Assembly: GCA_965153455.1 (NCBI GenBank)
Contig: OZ234493.1
Location: 7,802,213-7,866,212, forward strand
Length of the DNA stretch: 64,000 nt
Source: Sphagnum compactum
Lineage: Eukaryota; Bryophyta; Sphagnopsida; Sphagnales
Direction: 5' to 3'
The notes under the pieces were generated by a model that saw nothing but the letters and a program-made list of their open reading frames with translations, had not been told where the DNA came from and did no database searches. Positions 38,101-49,599 of the stretch are shown here, one piece after another. Position 1 is the stretch's first letter. Each line of letters begins with the position of its first letter. A program made the translations under genes and the position numbers.

Positions 38101-39063
38101 GAATGCTAATCCATCAACCCTACCCCTCAACTGTAAACAATAACCTCCAAATAAACTCCACATCCTTAAAAATCAGGATTCAAGAGTTTTACATCCTACA
38201 AATGTTGCTGGGAGGTATATGGAAGATCAGAGAAATCTCCCAAATATAAGACAAAGCTGAAGTCAAGATTCAAAGGAGCATAGGGCTCACTAGATCGGAG
38301 GAGGCAGCTTGTCGCCAGTGATGACAGACTGCAGCACAAGTAACAATATCGTACACAGACTCAAGTTTTTCAAAGCAGAGATAGAGGGAATCCAACGGCA
38401 AATTTGCTGCCACTCCCTTTGATTCCTCCTTCCTATTTGCAGATTGATCACTTGTTTTCTTGGTTGCACCCTGAGTTTTTGTTTGATTTTTCATGTGTTG
38501 CATCCCTACAATTCCAACCAACTCCTTTTTCCCTGTTTTCTTACTCTGTGAGCTAACTGTTGGGTTGCTTGATACTGGTACCCGAGACCCTGCTTTCTTG
38601 GCTGCTGATTGTGAACTGAAATTCTGGGAATTGAGTCTTTCTTGCTGGAGAGCTGAAGACACATCATTTCTGATGCCAAAAAAAAAACCCATGAAAACCA
38701 TTAGGACCTTGACCAGGAGCTGAAAATAAAAGTATTTACCATCCTTACACAGAAGAAGGCTCCAAAATGCAGGAGGCTACAAGAGACCTAGACTTTAGGG
38801 TTAGAAGTCAAAAGATTTAGGGTTTAAGCTTTTAGGATGAAGAAGTTAGTTTTGAGGTCTAGAACTTCAGGACAACTGATATACATATATATATAGGAAA
38901 AGAGAGAATTGAGTTACTTCGACGAGTTGGGTGCAGTGGATGATTCGGTAAGATTATCATGCAGACTGTTCAAATTGAAAGAGCTATCTGAAGAGCTTCC
39001 TGGCAAAGAGTATGGTGTATTGCGACGCCTTTGCAACTGTTTCTGCTGCCCTCCTCTGATCAT
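35105..39063 (-). CDS. F-box protein, multi-exon, function unassigned
   Basis: Splice phase and GT/AG sites join these coding exons: 39063-38918, 38669-38291, 38044-37910, one unresolved exon in about 37760-37640, 37227-37126, 37004-36901, 36813-36753, 36623-36342, 36078-35750, 35623-35447 and 35317-35105 (stop). The start gives MIRGGQQKQLQRRRN. A Ser/Lys/Gln-rich segment leads to an F-box at the end of exon 2 and start of exon 3 (LPLDSLYLCFEKLESVYDI, AAVCHHWRQAASSDL, VWKALYMKWW). The later part, over 400 residues, includes KDCVPGNTMRKLMERL, VVYFPASCLLRYPT, SLWQNWEMVSKAG, NAVAGLHGWHVSIQLH and YGPPGMDGERMHMAV; I do not recognise a domain there. Junctions rebuild split codons well, for example Trp across exons 36753/36623. 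The product probably acts as an SCF adaptor through the F-box. Exon 4 is the weak point: the open frame at 37840-37641 fits only with an internal acceptor. A 5' non-coding exon near 39600-39700 is possible. Confidence 0.75.
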
Positions 39064-39991
39064 TTTTTTAAAGTTGCAATTTGATTGCAACAGTTTTCTC
39101 CACAAGCGCACAATGACTTTACACCAGACACACCTGGAATCACAAACACACATGGCACTCAACACATACCCACATACATACTTCCCCCTTCCATAACACA
39201 AATGCAAAGGCCCAGAAATTCACATTCTTAACAAATCCTTCAATCATACACATCAAAGCAAAAAACCTCAGCAAACATTCCCATTCATTAGACCCCACCT
39301 TTCTCAGCTGTGCACAATAGGTAGCATCTCCAAGACCAAAAACCTAAAAACCCAAAAAAATGCCTGGAAACCTACTGCTGCTTATAGATGTGAGAAACCT
39401 GAAATCCATAAAGAAATGCCGAATTGGTGGGTGGGAGGGGGGACTGAACTATGATTCCAAAATCTCACACAAGTCTCCAACAAAGTAGGAAAACTAAGAA
39501 ACAAATGGGCAGCAGCATATTGTGTAAGAAAATCACATTAAAAACAAAAACAAAAAGCAGCTATGAGAGATAATGTACCCACCACCTCTTGCAAGTGCAA
39601 TGATGAAAACGATGGAAAAATTGGGTCGAAGTTTTGAAGGCAAACACTGGGCTCCGGAGACGTCCACTTTCTCCACCCACCAAACCCTAAAGTTTGTCTT
39701 GTGTGTCTTTATTGGTTGGCAAGGAAAGGACAAGAAGAGCACTTCTTTGGTGTTTAGGGTTTAGGGCACATGATTGTGAAAGCCCTGGGTTCTGCCTGCC
39801 TGCCCGCTCCTTGAAATCCGCTGGCAGAAAGAAAGGCGGGCAGGAAGACAAAACGTGCACATGAATGCACACATTGTCTGCCCACCTTTTTAGCTACTCC
39901 ATCTAATTTTTTCTGTCCCTGCCCTCTAGCCCATTTGTTAATAGAAATTCCATACATGGGAAGCAAGCACCCTATCAAGCTTGAGTTCCCA

Positions 39992-40290
39992 AACAGTTCC
40001 CATCAAATTCCTCTTGTTCCCATCAATAACCCGTCAAGATCCTTTTATTCTCATCAAGTTCCCAAACAATTCCCATCAAATCCCTCTTGTTCCTATCAAT
40101 AACCCATCGAAATCCATTTCTTCTCATCAAGTTCTCCAACAATTCCCATCAAATTCCTCTTGTTACCATCAATAACCCATCAATATCCTTTTGCTCCCAT
40201 CAATAACCCATCCAAATGATTTTTGTTCCCATCAAGTTCCTATCAAACTCCTTTTGTTCCCATAAGTTCCCATCAACTTCCTTTTGTTCC
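39992..40290 (+). repeat. 73-bp minisatellite, CCCATCAA-rich
   Basis: Units start at 39992, 40065 and 40138 (exact 73-bp spacing) with AACAxTTCCCATCAAAT, followed by degenerate CCCATCAA/TTTTGTTCCC words to about 40290. It lies about 0.9 kb upstream of the F-box gene start. Frames crossing it, rich in Ser, Pro, Asn and Gln, are by-products of the repeat. Confidence 0.8.
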
Positions 40291-40404
40291 CAACCCAACC
40301 CTACAATGAAAACCCGTGCTACAGACTGCCGCATTTCTTTCAACTCTTTTCATCAGGTTAAGGTTCAAACATTAAAAATTTTAAGATTTTTGGGTAGATG
40401 AGTA

Positions 40405-43400
40405 GGGTTTGGTAACCCTCTATCACGGACTCCCTTTTGGATTTAAAAATGGGTATGTAATTTTTTTAATGAATTTTAAATGAAGAAAATTTTCATATTT
40501 TGAAATTACTCAAAACAAATTTCGAAGGCCAAATCCAATGCTAAAATACAAGAATAAGAATCAAAAACGTCTAATTTGTCTTTTTTTATTACAAATATCC
40601 ACAAACAACTATGAATTAATGAAAGCCTTGTACATCCTTGTAGGTCAAGTTTCTAATGTTAAACAAACACACACAAAATGTTACAATTAAAGAATTATGT
40701 GAGGCCTTTTTGGATCATATTTTTAAACTTTGTGTTTAGAATTTAATCACCACACTCAATAGTTTGTTGACTCATATCCTCCACTCTAAAATTCCACCTA
40801 AGCTTTAAAAGACACATAGACAATGTCTCAATGGAACCCAACTTGGAAACATTAGTTAATATTTTCAATCCCCCCAACACACAAAATGCTCAAGGAGCTC
40901 AACTTGAAAACACCATCTATCTCAATCCCAACAATTTTCCCACCTCTCCCAAATGAACTTTAACAATATACTTAATTGACTTCCTCACAACATCATCATA
41001 TCCCAAGGCTTACACAAATTTATGGTTTGTAAAGCAACAACCCACATACAACAAAATCTAGTAAGACAAATTTAGCAACAATCTACCTTACTAAATTTGC
41101 AACATAAATGCACATTCAAAATCAAAGTTTGTTAGATTATCAAGTTCATCAAACACATCCAATTGGTCTTTAAACTCCTCCATTTATTTCAATAAATTTG
41201 CTTCAATGTCCCCGAAGTCATATATTAAGGATTTAGCTACAAATGCTTCACATCCAAAATGCAGATTGTTCAGCCAATTTTTGGAAATTAACGCAATTTG
41301 ATTGACTTTTGAATTTTAAGTTGCCATTTGCAAAGACTTGTCAAAATCCTAGCAATGAAAAAATTCATTTTGTTTTAATTTGATTTCTCATAATATCCAA
41401 ATTTTGATGAACCAAGTACTTAACAACAACCAAGGCTTCATCTACATTCCACCACTTCAATGGATTTTCACAAGACTACTACCAATTCACATTTCACCTA
41501 TAATCAAAAAGGTTAATAATCAGAAAAATATTAATTACATTATTCAGTGCATTTAGACATATGAATAAAATAAGAGCTAACAACAATTAAAAAATCGAAA
41601 GTGAATCATAAATGGAAAAATTTACATGCTCGATATTGACAATATCATTTTGAAACAATTTTGCACCAAACACAACCAATGATTTTCTTGGGTATCAAAA
41701 TTTGATGTTGATTTTGTAGGAAAATTAACTTTCTACTAAGTTGAACACAAAAGGGGAATTAAAAGGTTTCATAATCATACCTTGTTGCTACAATTGTGGT
41801 TATCTTTTTTTCACATATTTGTTCACAATGGATAGATCCTTGAATCTAAGGTCAAACATGAGAACTAACATCATGTGAATCTACTTTGAATCAAATTCAT
41901 GTAAACAATCCAAAAGTGGAACAAGCGCATGTGTGACTTCCATTCACATCCTATTTGTTACTAAAATCAATTTTGTATCAAATTGAGATGGGGGAATAAA
42001 ACTCATTTGGGTTTCTAAATGAAACATCTCTTGGATTAGTTCGACATAGAAATTGAATACATTTGCAAGTGCATCATCAAACAACCAATAATTATCATGT
42101 TGATTGAACACACAACTTGATACAATTGAGGTTAAGGTTGATGCACTGATTTCAACCATGGCCCAAATTTGTGCTATTGGAATTCTACCTTGCAAAACCA
42201 ATGTTTGTTGGTTATAACAAACATGAATGGTAGACTCAACTTGTAAGGCTTACTATAAGATTACCACTTTGAAAATGAACTTTCTTTTCATTGGTGTGTT
42301 CAAGTATGTATGTACTAGACAATAGTTCATTTTAAGCAAATACAACACTTCGTATAAATATTTAACAAGTTTTTAAAAGTATCCCAATGGACATGGTTGT
42401 TGTTTTTTAATAATTCATTATTGTAATATTCGATTACAAAATGATCACCACTTACAAAACCTTTTGACCCTATGTCAAAATCTATATAAAAAAAACATTG
42501 ATCATGTCATCTATTATGGTGGATGAAATTTGAAAATCTTAAAAGGAAAACCCATAGACTCCGCATGAATCAAAGTTCAAATAAAGATTTTTAAGAAAAA
42601 TTCATTAAGCACAACTCTTTTGAGAAACAAAAAAAATATTCCATTTCAAAAGGACTTTTGAAAATAAGGTTAATTTTGACCCTTCAAAAGTCCATGACTA
42701 CCATTTGGTTAAATTTTTTTCATAAATATTTCACACTTAATTTTATTATTTCATGCTCTGGCATAGTTAATATAAACAATTTGGAGTTGAATTCAACATG
42801 AATTTCTCATTTTTTTAATAATCCAATCAATTGATTAATCTATATTTTTGAACTTCAAGAGTCCATTACTAACAGTGATGCAATATTCTCAATAATTATA
42901 TAAATGTGTTCATAATCAAATGTTTAGTTAAAAACCAATTGGTCATTGAGAAATTTATTCACCACAAGTATTTGAACACAATACATCTAACGAAAATTAC
43001 AATTGTGACACCAACAATGAACCACTTTAACTTGCATTCACCCAACTTATGTTATCATAAACCTATATCCAAACAAGCCTTTGTCCATTTTACCTTTCTT
43101 TTTGAAGATTTTTTTACCCATGTTATACAAGATTGTATTAAAGATTGGGCAATTTTGATGTTCATTAGCTATAGACTAAAACTTACTTTTTCATGGGAAG
43201 TGGTGTATTAGCAAACTTTAAAAAGGGCATGACCAAAACAAACACTTTGAAATGGAGCTTGTATCCCTAATTCATTATAATTAATAATTATTTTAAGGTC
43301 CAGATTTGTTCCTTCATTTTCACATAAATTTTTTTGTTAGTAAGCTTGTATTTTTCAAACAAATTTAACATGTAATTAACTAACACACCTTTATTCATCC

Positions 43401-44077
43401 AAATATCAAATGTTGTTGTGACAAAAGTTATAACATTGACATGAGGGAATTTAGCAAACTTTTGAAATGTGTATCTTATCATAAAAATATAGTATTTTCC
43501 TAAAGAGGTCACTTCCATTTTATTCCAAACAATGTGCAAAAAAAATAGGGTGCACCTTATTTTTAAAATTGAAAAATTAATTTGCTAAACCCTATAATTC
43601 ATTATGAAAAATTATTTTAAATATACATAAAATATATTCAAAATATGCCATTATTTCATAGCAAAATTTAAAATACCCTTTTATTTTAAATTTTTATTAA
43701 AATATACAAGCAATGACCTCCTTGAGAATATTTTTTTTGCTTGATGGAAACACCACAGGTACAAATCCTAATAGAAGCAAAACTACTTCATCCATATTTT
43801 TTCAACCATGTTTAAAAGGAATAACCCTCTTCATAATAAAACAACACAAGGTTGTCAATATAATTGGGTGTAGTTTTGTTAACAAGTGCCAAAACATTTG
43901 AACCCATTTCTTAATTTTGTTCATATAAAATGAATTACAAATGGAATTTTCTGTATACAATGTTATTTTCACCATATTGATATACATATTTTGAAATCAA
44001 TTTAATGAATAAACAAAATCCCAAAACACTTTTAAAACAACTCTTATTAGCTTTTTTGCAATGTAAAAGATTTCAAA
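40405..44077. other. AT-rich spacer between the F-box gene and the hAT element
   Basis: No frame here resembles a protein and no clear repeat or RNA structure was found by eye. The longest minus and plus frames (41944-42201, 42906-43211) are in AT-rich sequence and are best explained by chance. Confidence 0.6.
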
Positions 44078-44389
44078 CCTAATTACATAGTAATGACATT
44101 CGTCATTTTGCACTTTAAAATTCGCGAATTTACGTGGTAAAGCACCTTGTCAAAACATTCGGCATACATTCGTGAAACATTTGCCAACATGGACATCGCG
44201 CGCGGCGACAGCCTGTGCTGAACGGTAACGGTTACTGCAAGACCATTACCACTCAGAGTCAGGCTGCCGCCAATACCTGCCGGCCGCGCCGCCAGTGCAG
44301 TACGGTGCGGCTGGGCCGCCAGGCTTGACTGAGTCTGTACGGTAGCCTGACGTCTTGCATGCCAATGCTTCGTTCTAGTTTGATCTAGC

Positions 44390-46393
44390 TTGAAGTTGCC
44401 AGCTTCCAAGTTCCATATGTCTCTATGCAGCAGCATAGTTGAAGATCTGAGGATAAGGATAAGGAATCTGACAGCCGCCATGGTCAAGGAAAAGGGACCA
44501 GAGCATGCCCACGTTGTCCAGCAGGAGGAACCCAAGACCCCTGGGGAAAGCACTAAGGTCAAATGCAAATACTGTGAACTTGTCTTCACCGCCACAACAA
44601 CCAGGATTCGTGCACATCTTCTAGGGTGGACTGGATTTGGTGTGTGAGCTTGTGACAAAGTCCCCCCGGTGGTTACACACCAGTTTGAGGAGCTGGAGAA
44701 GGAAAAGAAGGAAAAGGAGTTCAAGAAGCGGAAGGTTGAGCAGCTTGACAAGCTGTCCGGTGGGGAGGCTGTCAAACCTAAGAAGCAAAGCACCCTGAAG
44801 GCTGCCTTTTCCAAGCAAGATTGTTCGAAGGTTGACCAGCTTTGGGGTCGAACATTCTATGCCAATAGGCTCTCTTTCCGTTTAGCAAAGGATCCTCGCT
44901 TCAAGGCAGCTGTGGCAACAACAGCAAGCTTTGGGGAGTCATATCCAGGGCCTCCTTCTGTGGACAGGCTGCGAACAACCATTCTGGAGCGTGAGAAGCA
45001 GCTTTGTCGGGATGGCTTGGCCTCCTTCCAAGAGTCTCTTCAGCTGACAGGGGCAACGATTACCAGTGACGGGTGGTCTGATGTGCGTAGGCGCCCTCTG
45101 TTAAATCTGCTCGTTGTCTCTCCGAAGGGGGAAATGTTCCTCAAGGCGGTTGATACGGGGGGTGAGACAAAGGACGCTGCTTATATTGCTGGACAGCTGA
45201 TTGATTGCATCCGGGAGGTTGGTGCAGACAGCGTCATCCAAGTTGTTACAAACAGTGCGGCAGTCTGCAAAGCTGCTAGCAGGCTGGTTGAGCAAGAGTT
45301 CTCTTGGATAACGTGGACGTCGTGCACCCCACATTGTCTGGACCTGCTCTTTGAAGATGTGGGGAAGCTGCCATGGGCTGCAGAGGTGGTTGCAGAGGCA
45401 AAGGCGGTGGTGAAATTCATCACAAATCACCACCGGAGTCAGGCGTTGTTTCGCGGGAAGTCTATGTTGGATCTGTTGAAGCCGGGGGACACGCGCTTTG
45501 CCACCAACTTCATCATGCTGGACCGCATGCTGGAGGTGAGAGAGGCGTTGCAAGAGCTGGTTGTCGGCCGGGAGTGGAGGGAGTGGAACGGGAAGTCCAA
45601 TCATTCGGATGATGGGGACGAAGTGAGGGACTGTGTCTTGCGGAGCGGATTCTGGAAGAACCTGGAAGAGGTGCTAGCATTGACAAAGGGGATGGTGGCT
45701 CTGCTGCGGGAGTGCGATCGGGGGGTGCCAATCGCAGGAAAGGTCTACGTGGCAATGTTCAATTGCGAACAGGAACTAGAGGCCCTGAGGGACGGCACCT
45801 CGGAGTACTGTCCTGGGATCAAGGTCTCTGCTCAGAAGTATGCACAGGTGCATGCAATCTGGGAGAAGCGCTGGGAGATGCTGCACAGCGACATGCATGC
45901 CGCTGGGTATGTTCTTGACCCAGAGTATCAGTCTCCAGATAACGGGCAACATAGCAACGTAGAAGTGATGCGAGGGTTTCACAACATTGTTGAGAAGCTT
46001 CTGCCTAACGTTGAGGATCAGGTTAAGGCAATCGAACAGCTAGCTAAATACAAGAACTCGGAGGGAGAGTTTGGCCGCCCGTTCGTCAAGGCAAGTGCTA
46101 AGAAGTTGCCAGGCTGGAAGTGGTGGATGGAATTTGGCTCAGAGTGCCCCGAGCTGCAGAGCGTGGCGCAGAAGGTGCTGAACCAGATCTCATGCGTGTC
46201 TGTGTGCGAGAGAAACTGGAGCACCTACGACTTTATCCACAACAAAAAGCGCAATCATCTGCGACCAGACAAGGCAAACGATCTAGTGGAGGTGTTCTCT
46301 AACCTGCGTCTGATCAGCAATGTGAACAACATCGAATATGAGGAGCAGATGGTGGCATGGGATAGCGGAGAGGAGGAATTGGAGGAAGAGTGA
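44390..46393 (+). pseudogene. hAT transposase with one in-frame stop
   Basis: Two frames, 44390-44647 and 44648-46393, are in the same phase and separated only by a TGA at 44645-44647. The first part carries a BED-type zinc finger, KCKYCELVFTATTTRIRAHL, with the stop falling a few residues later, before ACDKVPP. The second part, beginning in practice before MVTHQFEELEKE, has a Lys/Glu-rich linker, a DUF659-like catalytic region (TITSDGWSDVRRRPLLN; CTPHCLDLLFEDVG) and the hAT C-terminal dimerisation region (SVCERNWSTYDFIHNKKRN, DLVEVFSNLRL). Total length with the stop ignored is 667 codons, a usual size for this family. ATG at 44480 is an alternative start. A protein beginning at 44669 would lack the DNA-binding finger. 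Whether the stop is real, a sequencing error or inside an intron cannot be told here. Confidence 0.85.
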
Positions 46394-46611
46394 AGCACGA
46401 GTGAGCTTGGCAAAATATTGGATTGTGTCCTTTTTTTTGTGAATCTGGTGTGCTGGAGCTCAAGAAAGTTTAAAAGCTATTAGATTTTGCAGTCAGGTCA
46501 AAACTTTTTCTAGTTTGTGCAGTCCAATCAGATCTGGTATGCGGCTCAACTAGTTCTGATGCAGGGCTTGACTGCATGCATTTGTTTCTTGAATCTTTTT
46601 GGGTGGTATGA

Positions 46612-46837
46612 TGCCGAATATGCTTGGTGGTAAAGTGAGGACAGGCTGATTTGTCCATCCAGGATAGAAGTCTGATAATGTTTTAAAGTTGATCAACAAT
46701 ATAAAAGCTTGAAGAAGATTCGTTCAGCATTTGCTAGAGAGTGACTTCATTGGTATCTGCTGTCCTGCCGAATCTGCTTGATGGTAAAGTTAGGACAGGC
46801 TGATTTGTCCATCCAGGATATAAGCCTAATAATGTAA
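46612..46837 (+). repeat. 72-bp direct repeat inside the hAT 3' region
   Basis: The segments 46612-46683 and 46766-46837 are near-identical, sharing GGACAGGCTGATTTGTCCAT and CCAGGATA, with starts 154 bp apart. Both lie between the transposase stop and the right inverted repeat. They may be part of the subterminal recognition region. Confidence 0.8.
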
Positions 46838-47240
46838 GCCTAACATGCCCGCGAATGTTTACCGAATGTTCACCGGTTGATCTATAAAATTTGTTAAAAT
46901 TCGTGCTTCTTTGAGCTTCCATAACATTCCCGCACCAAGAATGTCATCACTATGCCTAATTATTTGTGGAATTTTTTTAATATCTAGATACCTATGTATT
47001 TTGGAAAAAAATTAACATAAACCTTATCATAATAAATATATATATATTTATTTAATTTTTTTTTTTCTAAAAATTTCTAAAAGGGTTTTAAAATATTCTT
47101 ATAAAAAAATAGTGGCCTAAAGGGGACATGTGTGATAGTGCTTGCACCCAACTTTTTTGTTTTTTTTTTTGTAAGGTGAAGTGCTTACAAAGAAATGTTA
47201 AAAATGTATTTTTAAAAAATTATAAATTTGCGAGTCCAAA

Positions 47241-47499
47241 CTTCTTAAGGTGTACCAAAATCTTGTCACAGTGTCACTATTTTTTGTCTTTTTTACCTAG
47301 TCTTTTTTTACCATGTACAAAGACACATTTATGAATGATTATGATGGAATGTAGAATTGTAATGGTTTAAAATATAGTCCTTTTGAAAATTTTGACAACT
47401 TTTGACTTGTTATTTTTTATGGGGATCAAAATATAAGGTAAAAAAATACTACAATAAGGACTAAACCTTTTTTTAACTTGTGTGGTACACTTCAAAGGA
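47241..47499 (+). mobile_element. MITE-like element, copy B
   Basis: Begins CTTCTTAAGGTGTACCA and ends TGGTACACTTCAAAG, the inverted form, and aligns along its length with 21211-21465 in the same orientation. It lies about 290 bp beyond the right end of the hAT element but outside it. Arms here are less complementary than in copy A. Confidence 0.68.
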
Positions 47500-48817
47500 T
47501 TTTCACCCTTGCAAATTTTAGAATTTTTCTTTTCAAAGGGATTTCTATTGCAAAATACCATCTTGTAAACTAATTAAATAAACACAAGAAATGTCAAGAT
47601 GTCCACTTTCAATGTTCTTTTTCATGGCATGACTAAGGTCTCAATTTCAATCTTATGAAAAATAATTCCATCCTACTATGAGTATTTGTTCTCAGCACCC
47701 AAAACAATTGAATGACACAAAATATTATGAAAAACTTGTTTTCTTTCAAATGTCACGGGTTCATTAACATTTGGTGTGTAAAGTGCCCAAGGAGCAAATC
47801 CTTGACCCCGTCAAATCCAAAAAATTGTTTGTGCTACTATGCAACTATTTCCTCCACTTACACTCGACCCCACACAAACTTGTTTAAACACATATTTAAT
47901 TAATTATGGACTTTACAAAAGTCCAAAAATACCAACACATGATTTACACCCTATAAACAATGAGGCTTTCAATTATAAATTTGACCTAACGGCACCAAGT
48001 TGTTCACTACAGCAAAAGATATTAGAAAAACAACAAAAAACATATAGGTCGAACATCCAAATTACACCTTATGGCCACCAAGTTTTTAACCATAACCAAA
48101 AATAAAATGGAATAATTAACATAATAGAATCAACATAAATCAACAAAATTTATTGAAAATTTAAAATACAATTTGAAGTTTGAGTCAGGCTGGTGCCCAA
48201 CTTGTTGATAATTTTTACTGCAAACGAAATTGAAAAAATAAAAAATTCCAACTAACATATTAGTGGAATAAATAAAACATATTTCGTGACATACAAATTG
48301 AACCTAATTGCCAACTATAATCTTATCATAAATGAAAGACTATTTTAACACTACAACAAAAGGTGTCCTTGTACGCCAAGTGATTTCACTATATTTTGAA
48401 TGAATTCACTAGTCTTAGTAAATGGGGACTAATTGGAAAATAGTGAATTCACTGGTGTATGAACTGCACCCACATTTTGTAATAATGTAAATAACCTTAA
48501 AACAATGCAAAACCTTAAGAGTAAGGTTAATTTCTCTTCGTTTTGGAACTTTTGTGATGGTCCATGGTCAAATATGCAATTATATCCACATTATTTCGAA
48601 ATAAAAATCTTAATGGCAAATATTATCTTCTTCATTTTAAAGTTGTAAACGTTGTCATGCAATTTGTGAACAACAAACACAACCAACTACAAACAAAATT
48701 TAATGCCAACAAACGAAAATATATAACATAATTTTTTCAACATATAAGATAACAAATGACCTGAAAGATCAAAAATGAAAACAGATGAAATGATTCAAAG
48801 TGCATACCCAAAGAAGG

Positions 48818-49599
48818 TTAGGCATTGATAGGATCACCATTGTCACAATTCATATATTGCATGAACCAAGAATAATTTTGCAAAGAAGAATTTAAACGAG
48901 GCTTAAAATATTTGACAAAAACATCATAATGATCTTGAATTTTGCTCATCAAAGGCAATTTAATTAAGGCTAACCACAAACGAGATGCCAAATCCAACAA
49001 TTGCACCTTATTCCTTGATATTCACCCTTGAAGGACTCAAGAAAAAGACCACTCCACTTCAAATTTCGAAATGTGTTACTAGGTTCGTCATCAATCAACA
49101 ATGTTTGATTTTCCTTCCCATGAAGTAACCCTTGACAACCATAGTACACATGCTTCAAATCTTTCAAATGATAATAGGCCCCAGGAGAAATTTGACCAAA
49201 CATCTTCGAGCATTGTTCGCATCCCCAAATAAAAACAAATTGATCCACGAATGTATCTAGAATCAACTCTAGAAGAACCTCAAGCACATCCTTCAGTTTC
49301 ATACAAGACCAAATAATATAAAAAATTTCAAATGCGTGAGCAAAAAAATGTTTCACTATAACTCTCACTTTGATTTTGCTTTTGTCAATATTTCTTCCAG
49401 ACACTCGAGCATTCCCTTGTAGAATAATAGATTGGGGGAAATAGTAGAATACACAATTCACGCTTAAAATTAATAATTTTTTGGGTCCGAAAGGTCCCAA
49501 ACATAGACATGAATGCAAATATATACCTTCGCTCAATTGGGCTGATGCGAATGAATCTTGAATTGCAAAAAACTCAAAGCCTGCCCAAGTTAAATGCAT
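48818..49599 (-). pseudogene. Unrecognised two-frame open region
   Basis: A 209-codon minus-strand frame (49599-48970), long for this AT-rich neighbourhood, overlaps a second frame (49006-48818) that continues it after a one-base phase change; the shared DNA reads as CNCWIWHL in one frame and QLLDLASRLWL in the other. The first frame contains WGCEQCSKMF and later SGLFLESFKGEYQ. I do not recognise a family. It could be a decayed transposon protein or chance. A CACTACAACAAAA word at 48349, like the end of CACTA transposons, lies nearby without a visible partner. Confidence 0.3.

Larger units (their letters stand above)
44086..46954 (+). mobile_element. hAT-superfamily DNA transposon with TIRs and 8-bp TSD
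   Basis: The 2869-bp element is bounded by CATAGTAATGACATTC (44086-44101) and, inverted, CATAGTGATGACATTC (46939-46954), 15 of 16 matching. The exact 8-bp sequence CCTAATTA flanks it on both sides (44078-44085 and 46955-46962), the target-site duplication length of hAT elements. Inside lies a BED-finger/hAT transposase gene. Subterminal CATTCG or CGAATG words recur near both ends (for example 44097, 44156, 44167, 46851, 46863), as expected of transposase-binding sites. The interior is much richer in GC than its surroundings. The intact duplication and little-decayed gene suggest a recent insertion. Confidence 0.92.

Noticed and set aside
38796-39765. Scattered TTTAGGG words near the F-box gene
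   Set aside because: These are isolated single or double copies rather than an array, and such telo-box words are common in plant promoters and introns.
45101-45604. Minus-strand 167-codon frame inside the hAT element
   Set aside because: It is a shadow of the transposase gene on the other strand in GC-rich sequence.
48349-48361. CACTACAACAAAA as the end of a CACTA transposon
   Set aside because: No inverted partner end was found and no CACTA transposase is visible, so one 13-bp word is not enough.
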